DNA of 64,000 nucleotides, from contig CM046348.1 of the NCBI GenBank assembly GCA_025403435.1, positions 32,440,703-32,504,702 of the forward strand, given 5' to 3'. This document shows positions 55,513 to 64,000 of the stretch, in pieces; position 1 is the first letter of the stretch; every line of letters begins with the position of its first letter. The position numbers and the translations under genes were made by a program. The notes under the pieces were generated by a model. The model worked only from the letters and a program-made list of their open reading frames with translations, ran no database searches and had not been told where the DNA came from. This stretch comes from Artocarpus heterophyllus (lineage: Eukaryota > Streptophyta > Magnoliopsida > Rosales > Moraceae).

Positions 55513-58226
55513 GTGGGAGTAAGTAAACTTTAAATAATGTGATGATTAATGAGATTTGATGTGATGTTTTTATAAGTCTTGATTTTACAACTTGGTATAC
55601 CTATATTATTAAATAAGTTCATGATTAATTTTTAGTATAATTGAATAGATTATGACATGAAATGAGTTTAACAATGTGATTTAACAATGTTAAGTTGAAA
55701 TTAAAAAAAAATGTATGAATGGATCATGGTTAAATATGTTTAATTACTTTTACAATTAAAAGTATCGTTTAACTTTTGTATTCATATATATGTTTTGAGT
55801 TAAATAAGTATGAATGCAAGAATGTAACGACATCTGTGACATATGTAAAGGGGGCGTTACACTTTTTGATGACAAATATAACATTGACATTGATATTTGC
55901 ATTGAAGATGGTCTAAGGTGATAGTCTAAATATGAACGTCAGCAATTAAGGGAATAAGTTGGATACTTTATTTAGGGTAAGATTATTATGTTATCTATGT
56001 CTTTAACTAGAGATGGATTGTCTGGGTTATTAAAGAGAATTCCATGAGTAGAGACATTGGTATATTGTCATTAGTAGCCATATATGGATCATGACTAAAG
56101 ATAAATTGATCAAGTTAATAATTTCATTTGAATAAATCAATTCACTTTAGACAATTACATGTATTGCGTCTTAATCTTGAAAATGGATTAATAGGTCTGT
56201 ATTCTTAGCTTATGTCTGTTGATATACCAAATAATGACATCTTGAATTATTTGAAGGTATGCATACTAGTACGTTGGAGACATAATTCTTGAATGGCATA
56301 GACTTGTTATTCATATATATAGAATGAGACATGATTCTTGAATCGCATAGACTTATTATTTATAGATATATAATCTATAACTCTTTAGTAGAGCTAATGA
56401 TATCATCTTATAGGCATGATCTTGAAGTTGGAAACTAGAACGCTTAGCCATTTGGATACATTTTTATGACCGTATGGTTTACCATTTCTATTGGTTATAA
56501 ACAATAATTATTCTAATAATAAGATAATGGAGCATAATATAAATATAGTCAGGATGGTAAAGTGGAACTTGGATATCCCATGGAGATGGTAGACATCATG
56601 ATATGTCATGAATGAAAAACTTTTTGGATTTTTGTAATTTTATATATAGTTTAAGAGTGCAGCTCTAAGCTTTTGGTAGAGTAGCATTATAGTTGAATTG
56701 TAAAATGAGTGTGTTTGGGAGATGTCATTATATAATTATAAGAGTTTGATCTATATGTATCTATCAGGTACTCTTTGCTAGCTCATATTTTTTTCTTAAT
56801 GATATTGCATATTTTTTCCTACAAATTGATAACTTATATGTTAATTTTATGATCGGTTCAAATTTAGTTGATTGGATTGTAGTAATTTATTTTAGTTTGT
56901 TTATTAAATTAATTTGTGAAATTAATTAATAATAAACATGTTGAATTATTTGTATTTATTTTATTTGATATAAGATTGTCAGTATATGACTGCTTTGATT
57001 AGGTAACGATTACATTGAGTTATTTGAATTAAAACTGAGGTTTTATAAAATATTTCTATGTCAAATAAAACAGAAAAGTGTCCAATCAGATAAGAACCGG
57101 TCGATTAGTAGCCTGGACCGATCGACCAGTGCGAATAAGTCATGAGTGGTTGCTTTTTGGCCTTGACCGGTCAACTCATTAGCCACGTGGACTAATTTGA
57201 CTTTACGCAATCTTTTGGCCTAGAAACAAATTTAGAAACCCTTTTTGAGTAGAATTGATGCTCTACTAATCGCTATAAAGAAGAAAACATATTCCTATTG
57301 ATTGGTAGATCACTAGAGAAATTGAAAAAGAGTTTTGAGAGAGAAACTCTAAAACTCACAAAGAAAAAGAATTTTATCTTATTCATATGAATCGTGTATC
57401 GCTTGGACTTGACACGTTATATGCAACTTCAGTATTGGCTTCTTCTATTTCATTTTTTTCTTATTTCTTTTATTTTCTGAAAACGTGACGAGGCAATTTA
57501 AAGCATACACCTTGTTAGGATCAGATTTTATACATCCCTCTTGATTGTAACTTATCAACAAAAAATTGACTGGTGAATAAGTCGACTTGGTAAAATTACT
57601 ACGTCAAATGCCGGCGTTGACTGCTCCATGAGGATGTCTTGTCGACTACTCTCCAAAATATTCCCTTCAGACCTTCCACTTTGTGAATTCAGAGGCATAT
57701 TTCATTTGAATTTTTATAACCCAAATTTGAAATTAAAAAAGAAAACTGATTAAGGTATTTTGTATATTGGTTCAAACTAATTGTAAAACTTTCATATGTT
57801 ACAGTGTTTGAACCAATTTTTTTAGTTCAAACTAGTTTGTCACATGCTCTAGATGTTATTCAATGATGTTATTCAATGTAAGGAAATTATTCTCAAGATT
57901 TGAATGAAGAATCCTAGTCAATATCGAGTAAGTAGCTTGATGTTAGACTTCACTAGAAAAGGGATCGTATTCTTTAACCCTAGAACTGCCACAACTAATT
58001 CTATACGTACGTTTTATTAGTTATTATCATCGCCTTTCCCTCTATTTCTAATTGCTACTACTTTATTCTTCTTGTCCTATTTATTGACTTGAGCATTAAA
58101 GATGCTAACATGTGAATCGAAGAGACACCATTGATTGATCACCGTAAAGCAATGGATTGATCATTGGCTTGGCCATTAGGAAAAGGGCTTAGCATTGCTA
58201 AAGAAACACGCACACTACTAAATAAT

Positions 58227-61200
58227 TGTAACGACCCGATTATTCATGACGTTACTTAGTTCTAATATCTTAATCTTAACCTTAATCTTACTTATTTGTA
58301 AAAATGCAAAATAATTTTTTTAAAAAAATAATAATTATGTTACTTATTGAACACCAATAATATTTTAAGAACACTTGCTTACTTTTAATACAAAACACAT
58401 ACTCAAATTGTCTTAAAAACAACAATTCTACCTTACTACTAGTTGTCATACTATATAAAAAAAACAATCTTTTAAAAAGCGGAATGTAAATTGCATCAGT
58501 ATCCATAGCCCGACTATCATATTTGTCCATTGCCACACCAAACTCATCAAGCATTCATACTAGCCTCTTGTTAGGATTTCCTATAGACTAAAGGAACTAG
58601 ATGAGGTTTCACTCAACAAGTCCAAACATTTCTCACAAAACATTTTAAAGAAAATACTAACAATAGTACAATACATGATTCTAATTGTGCTTAATTATGA
58701 ACATCTTATTCTTATTCTTAAACTAGTTTTGAACTGTGGGCCTAAGTGTTCGTACCGAGTTTGCGCGATCATCAAACACCGAGATCGTATCTTAACTTTA
58801 CATGATGCCCCTTGGGTCGGGAGACATATAATCCTTACTTGAGTGGAGGTTAATACAACAATTCTCTTATTATTGGTGCCTATGACTGGTACAATACCGC
58901 GTGTGGGGGCCCACGATGGGTCAGGTTTCCTGTTCTTCTCAGCTCTGTCTGGTCTAGTTGGATCTGCAAGAGAAGAGATGGCTACAAAGTAAAGAGACAC
59001 CAATGTGGTGTCTGCCATTGGCATTCTGATGCTCAATTTAGTTTTCTGACTGGGAAATGGGGAAGGTAGAGTAGGCAAGGGAAGAATGTCTAAACCTCTA
59101 TGATAGAGTTGATAGTTCTATTTATAGAATTTAGCTTGGATCCAAGTGTGGACTCCCGTGACCCAAGTATATTATTGTACTGAGCCTAGGTGGCGACTAA
59201 TAGGTGTGACGATCTCTGAAGAAGGAGGATTACCTAACGGAGGATCGAGATGGTGCCACTTGGTGCTCTTTTGGTATAATCTACTATTGTGTGATCTGGT
59301 CGAGGTCCAACCACCTTACCGGCATCGCAGAGTTGTTCTCTGTGGTTGCGTTGGCCTATTTAGACAGATCTTGGTCGGACAAATCTTAATCGGATAGATC
59401 TTGGGAAAACTGATCTTGATAGGATGGATCCTAGTAGGAATGGATCCTGATCAGACTGATCCTGGTCAAATAGATCCTGGTAGGACAGATCTTAATAAGA
59501 CAGATTTTAGTCGGACAAATCTTGGTCAAGCATGTGGTTGGATCCTGGTCAAGCCTTTGGCTAGGCTTATGGTTGGACACTATAGATCTTTTGTCGTCAC
59601 TAAAACACGACTTGTCATGGCTAAAGGGTTCAATTCTTGTAGTGAGAGCTTGGTCGGATCCTAGTCAGACCTTAGTTGGACCTAATGGACTTGTTTGGTG
59701 GCCTTCTTGTCCTACCTTCTTGGATTGACCTTCTTGGCCTTCTTGAATTGAACTTCTTAGCATATTTGGTGGCCTTCTTAAATTGGTTTCCTCAGCTTTC
59801 TTAGATTGGTCTTCTTGGTCTACTTCATGGCTCTCTTGGATTGGTTTTCTCAACTAACTTTCTCGGCCTACTTTGTGCCCTTCTTAGATTGGCCTTCTCG
59901 GCCTACTTGGTGCCCTTTTTGGATTGGTCTTATAGGCCAACTTAGTGACCTTCTTAGTTTCTCGAGTTAGTTTTCTCAGCCTACCTTCTTAGCATACTTA
60001 GTGGCCTTCTCGGATTGGTTTTCCTAGCCAATTTAGTGACCTTTTTGGATAGACCTTCTCGGCCTTCTTAGTGACCCTTCTTGGCCTTTTTAGATTAGTC
60101 TTCTCAGCCAACTTGGTTGGATGCTTAGTTTAAAGGGCTCTAGATTTCAGATGTTCTTCCTATCATAAGAAATTCCCCCATAACACTTATATTGATTACC
60201 TTGACTTTAGGTTTTTAGATTACCAGTTTTGTAAACTTAGTGAACATACAATATGTCATGACTTGGTATTTAACATAATATGCATAACAGATGCAATCAT
60301 AACCCATATATAGATAAAGCATATGAAAAATCATTTTCTTCATACCATAAATGCATAACAAATGCAATCACAATCCATACATAAATAAAGCAAATGAAAA
60401 ATCATTTTTTCACACCATAGGTAAGGTTTAAAACTTACTTGAACCTCATGCTACCGTTTTCAATTAAATCCTTTCCCTTCATTAGTCGGCTCTGTGTCCT
60501 GGAGGACCCAAAGTGCAAATCTCTTCCTCTTGGTGTGAATGGACCCTTGCTCTTACTTCTAATGACATTTGGAGACTTGAATCAATAAAAATTTAGAGAA
60601 TTTGGCTTTAGGGTGCCGTCAGTTTTTGGAGGAAAAAAAGGAGAGATTTTTGGCCTTTTGGAGCAAAACTTAGAGAGAAAGAAAAATGGGATTTTCAAAA
60701 TAGCCCTTGGGTTCTTACTTGAACTAGAAACCTATATGCAACAAAACATTTGCCCCAAAACCATTAGTAAATACGGATTTCATAATGGAATTGAAGGGAA
60801 ATTCACACACTTTTTGAGGTACAAAAGATAAGAACTTTTGACTTTGTGCATGTAATCTACCTAGATTTTACTTTAACAGCCCAAATCCACTCTAAATTAT
60901 ATTTTTCTTATTTTTCATGTTTGGTATTGAAGAGATATTTTTTTGTCAGTCTAAAAATATTATGGTACATTGTGCACCCACACTGTTTAATTCTCATTAA
61001 CAATAGTTCACATATTGGTGTGGGTACTAATTCTGTAATATTCTACTGTGTTGTTATCTATACTTTTCTAAGTGTGTTTGTACACTAACTTCCATCTGCA
61101 TCAATTTAACTAACTAGTATTCTAACAACTTTAATATAGCTTTGGACTATGGCATAATATTTTAATCTTATAATCTCATATACTTTATGGGTATTTTTAT

Positions 61201-61472
61201 CACAAAAATTAGACTTTAATACAATACATGTAGCATTAATTTTGCCTTTAACGGCACATAATAAATTTTTAAGTATTTAACTCACAAAATTTATAGGTAT
61301 AAAATATACCTTAATTCACAAATATTTGCGCACATAATGCACATAAAATGTTATTATATCTTGACCACAAAATTTCATAACAACAACATATGAAATTTGA
61401 TAAAAAAAAATTTCATTGTTCAAATCTTGATTAAATTCTAGATTTTAACTGATGAACTTTTCAGATATTACA
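58227..61472 (-). mobile_element. Solo LTR 3, copy 2
   Basis: Near-identical copy of 46820-50065 with the same ATAAT flanks (58222-58226 and 61473-61477). Minisatellite tracts and short frames are retained with a few substitutions. Confidence 0.68.
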
Positions 61473-62260
61473 ATAATATGGCAACAAAATTAATTATTCG
61501 CCGCAAATTTGCCGATATAATATGGTCGTTCTAGGTTTATAGAGGCAAAATCGTTAGGGGCAAAATTTTTCCTCTCAATATGGTAAAGTCACCGTTGTAG
61601 GAACTACGGATTGTATACATAGACCTCAGAGGCGCAATTTTTTCGTTGTTGCAAGTCTTTTTAATTTTCGTATATAGCAGTGTCGAATGTTTTTGCCGCT
61701 GCAAATACTTTTTTTAAATAAAGTTATTTAATAATTGTGCATGGTGTTATATTTGCAAAGTTATATATGTGGCCATTTTATATATGTTGTTGTTTCGGTT
61801 AAAAATTAGTAACTTTTTATTAGTAATATAATTAAATTTATTGAAAATAAAAATTAATACAAAATGGTAGTAGTTTTTGCCGTTGACACTCTTTAACACT
61901 GAAGTCAACATCAACACTAAAAAGATTGCATTAAAGTCAACAAAGACCCTAAAAAGATTGCTCTAGTCTTTAATGTGGATTGTAAATAGACTAGGTCGAA
62001 AAGAGTTTTTTCAAAACAAGTAAAATATTGTTGAAAGATATATTTTTTTTCACAACATGGAAAATGTTCTTAAAAGTAACAAACAAGTTTGAATCTATTA
62101 TGTAGCCACAAAAAACGAAATAATTAAAAATAATGGAAAACATGCCTACTAATATATTTAAAGGTATTATAATGGAAAATATGCCTACCAATCATATTAT
62201 GACACTTATTTAATGAAAATCATACAAAAATAATTAAATATTAAATTAAAAAAATATCCA

Positions 62261-62733
62261 AAACACTCCATGTGTTTTACCTAAATACCACTTTTGCTCC
62301 TCTTATTATTAAAATATCCAGAACACATTATGTATTTACAAAATTATACTCAAAATACCTCATGAAACAATTGAATTTTTTAAAATTCTAAAATTATCTT
62401 TCCTAGTATATATTAATTTTTATTTTAAATATAACTTGACTTAAAAATTTGAAAAAGTGAATTAAAATGTTCAAATATATATTTCAATTAAGCAAATACT
62501 TCAATTACATTGAGAGCTTTTAACTTTAAAAGATTGATTTTATCTAGTATTTTAGTTTATTAATGTATCAAATAAAATTTAGTAAAGATTAGGAAAGACA
62601 ATTTTAGTTTTTTGAAAAGTTTAATTTCTTTAGGGGGCATTTTGTGTATGATTTTGAAAATACAGGGGTAGTTTTAGGCATTTTCATGATAAGAGGAGCA
62701 AAAGTGGTTTTTTAGCGAAACACGTGGGGTGTT
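62261..62733. mobile_element. Inverted-repeat (MITE-like) element, copy 2
   Basis: Copy of 50882-51354 in the second duplication unit. Confidence 0.65.
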
Positions 62734-62805
62734 TGTTAGACTTAGCGCTATAAGGATTAAACAATGTTACTATTTTCAGACGTTTGATCAATAAAGAATT
62801 TATTA

Positions 62806-63727
62806 AGGATTATTTTTAAATTTGCCCCCCAAAGTGTGTTACTTTGTTACTTTGTCCACTGACTTTTAAAACACATCACTTAATCTTAGTTTTCGCCTTT
62901 CATCCAACTTCATTAGTTTTTAGATAGTTTTTTATAGAATATTTTTATATTTCCTCCGAAACTATATCACTTATGTTATTTTTTCCCAACTTTTAAAATG
63001 TGTTACTATATCCTTTTATTTATTTATTTATTGTTAAAAATAACCTCCTTCCATCTAATTTTGCTTGGCTAATAATTGATTTGTTTTTCTTCCAATTTTA
63101 TTAGACCTCCGTGTCAAAGCAATCCATATATCCACAACTTGCATATTGCAAAATGTCATTTAAATACAAATACGAAGAAAATTCAAGAGGGGATTCTTTA
63201 CAAGAAATTAAAATGATGTGTTCTTTTTTTGAAAAAACTTCAAGAGCACTATTCTTTTAAAGAATTTTGTGTGTTTTTTCTCTTTAAGCTCTTTTATGTG
63301 GTTATAATGGTCCATTGCAATTAAAAAAAATACTTTTCCCTTGAATTCTTTTTTCTTAATCTATTTTTTCCCTGTAACTTTTTTTTTTAATGTTTGAGTT
63401 TTTCCCTCTAAGTATGAAGAAAAAAACATTGACTTTTAAAACTGAACAAAATTGGATGGAAAGAGGTTATTTGCTAACAAAAAAAGGGGGACATAGTGAC
63501 ACATTCTATAATTTGGGGGAGGAGGGTGCAAAATAACATAAGTGATATAGTTTTAGGGGAAATATAAAAATATTCCGCAAAAACCGTCAAAAAACTAAAA
63601 GAGTTCGATGGAAGGGGAAAACTTGCTAATGGAACAAAGGTTGTGGGAATTAAGTGATACATTTTAAAAGTCAGAGGGCAAAGTGACATAAGTGGCATAC
63701 TTTAGGCGACAAATGCGAAAATAATCT
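62806..63727. mobile_element. Mutator-type MITE with 9-bp TSD, copy 2
   Basis: The 922-bp duplicate of 51427-52349 with the same AATTTATTA flanks (62797-62805 and 63728-63736). Confidence 0.88.
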
Positions 63728-63872
63728 AATTTATTAGTTATGTTATATATCACTATTGTGCTTTGTTTATTTATTTATGTTGAATGTATGATAAACAAGC
63801 TAAAGTATAAGAATCTAAACCTTTAAGATTATGCATATGATGAAAAAATTATGTGAAAGACATGCGTCTTAA

Positions 63873-64000
63873 GAGCATCTCTAATGCAATGCTAAATTGA
63901 TGTGCCAATGACAAATTTAGCATTTGAGTGTAAAAATACTCTCCAATATAATGCCATTTTTAATGCAAAATTTAATGTATGCTAAATTTTGTGGCAAATT
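63873..64000. mobile_element. PIF/Harbinger-type MITE, copy 2, cut by window edge
   Basis: First 128 bp of the duplicate of the MITE at 52495, after TAA at 63870-63872. Confidence 0.75.

Larger units (their letters stand above)
52863..55861 (+). mobile_element. Solo LTR 2 (gypsy-type) inside the PIF-type MITE
   Basis: It runs TGTAACACCCGC...GGGGGCGTTACA, 2,999 bp, with perfect 5-bp TSDs CTTTT (52858-52862 and 55862-55866). No retroelement coding domain inside, so it is a solo LTR. CGGC-palindrome clusters lie near both ends (53110-53197 and 55359-55512). A pyrimidine-rich leader-like part lies at 53405-53660. Termini resemble those of solo LTRs 1 and 3. Confidence 0.88.
52495..55913. mobile_element. 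PIF/Harbinger-type MITE carrying solo LTR 2
   Basis: The ends GAGCATCTCTAATGC and, reverse-complemented, GACCATCTTCAATGC match at 12 of 15 positions. A 3-bp TAA lies on both sides (52492-52494 and 55914-55916), the TSD type of PIF/Harbinger (Tourist-like) elements. The MITE itself is about 415 bp; the rest is the inserted solo LTR. It sits in the A' LTR. Confidence 0.78.
45953..57359. repeat. Tandem duplication, copy 1 (11,407-bp unit)
   Basis: The sequence from 45953 onward recurs from 57360 onward at an offset of 11,407 bp with only scattered differences (about 99% alike by eye). After a 28-bp indel the offset falls to 11,379, later 11,378. Copy 2 begins exactly where copy 1 stops, so the arrangement is head-to-tail. 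The junction shares AAAGAAAA (45953-45960 and 57360-57367). Copy 1 contains solo LTR 3, an inverted-repeat element and the A' LTR with nested MITEs and solo LTR 2. Confidence 0.92.
51355..57359 (+). repeat. A-family LTR (A'), split by nested elements and 3'-truncated
   Basis: The start TGTTAGACTTAGCACTATAAGG and three segments (51355-51426, 52359-52494, 55917-57359) align in order with the LTR of element A, e.g. ATAAAGAATTTATT, TTGAATGTATG, TCTAAACCTTAAG-like and ATCAATTCACTTTAGACAAT. They add to about 1.65 kb of a 2-kb LTR; the 3' end is lost at the duplication junction. It is clearly diverged from A. The segments are separated by a Mutator MITE and by a PIF-type MITE containing solo LTR 2. 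Confidence 0.8.
57360..64000. repeat. Tandem duplication, copy 2, cut by window edge
   Basis: This corresponds to 45953-52622 of copy 1. It carries solo LTR 3 (58227-61472), the inverted-repeat element (62261-62733), the start of the A' LTR (62734) and the Mutator MITE (62806-63727), and runs off the window inside the PIF-type MITE (from 63873). Whether it also contains solo LTR 2 cannot be seen. Confidence 0.92.

Noticed and set aside
45953..64000. Interpretation of the long direct repeats as LTRs of one giant retrotransposon
   Set aside because: The repeat does not begin with TG, has no primer binding site or polypurine tract, and contains whole elements with their own TSDs. A tandem duplication explains it better.
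1..64000. Integrated viral sequence (for example an endogenous pararetrovirus)
   Set aside because: All RT regions have copia, gypsy or LINE domain order and LTR or LINE context; no movement-protein or coat-protein-like region was recognised.

Overview
The window is a stretch of repeat-dense plant nuclear DNA, probably from a dicot. Every coding region I recognise belongs to a transposable element: Ty1/copia and Ty3/gypsy LTR retrotransposons, a plant LINE, and hAT, Mutator-like and PIF/Harbinger-type DNA elements. Base composition is AT-rich. I recognise no intact host gene, no rRNA or tRNA gene, no CRISPR array and no bacterial or organellar gene set.

Layout. 1-2850: the 5' part of a copia element on the minus strand, inserted in a LINE (2851-4757). 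4758-5993: a fold-back element whose two arms encode related peptides. About 7690-9180: a decayed hAT element with a BED zinc-finger remnant. 10731-27078: copia element B (minus strand, CTATT target-site duplication, TSD), whose 3' LTR is split by the complete copia element A (10972-20591, ATACT TSD). 28109-42145: a degenerate Ty3/gypsy element C of Tat type (plus strand). Its gag is split by a solo LTR (29853-32224, CCTAC TSD), its RT/RNase H part is replaced by a fragment of an A-family LTR, and it carries an antisense, intron-containing gene (about 38490-40696) between integrase and 3' LTR. 42963-44283: a Mutator-like element with near-perfect 9-bp TSDs and gene-like cargo. From 45953 to the right edge: a tandem duplication with an 11,407-bp unit. 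Each copy carries a solo gypsy LTR, an inverted-repeat element and an A-family LTR (A') hit by a 9-bp-TSD Mutator MITE. In copy 1, A' also carries a PIF/Harbinger MITE that itself contains another solo LTR.

History. TSDs and nesting order the events: B before A; C before its solo LTR; A' before the Mutator MITE and PIF MITE, and the PIF MITE before the solo LTR inside it. The tandem duplication is very recent by its near-identity, or is an assembly duplication. The reading frames of A, B, C and the LINE are broken, so these copies look non-autonomous.

Most unusual signals: (1) a near-palindromic TTCGGC-W-GGCCGAA motif, clustered in both the copia A family (LTR promoter region and leader) and an unrelated gypsy solo LTR; in the A' LTR the same slot holds a different palindrome set. 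(2) A series of stem-loops with CCTAGGGG-like apices in the A leader. (3) An array of ACATGT-centred palindromes in the B leader. (4) The spliced antisense gene in element C. Identity percentages are by-eye estimates and no database search was possible.
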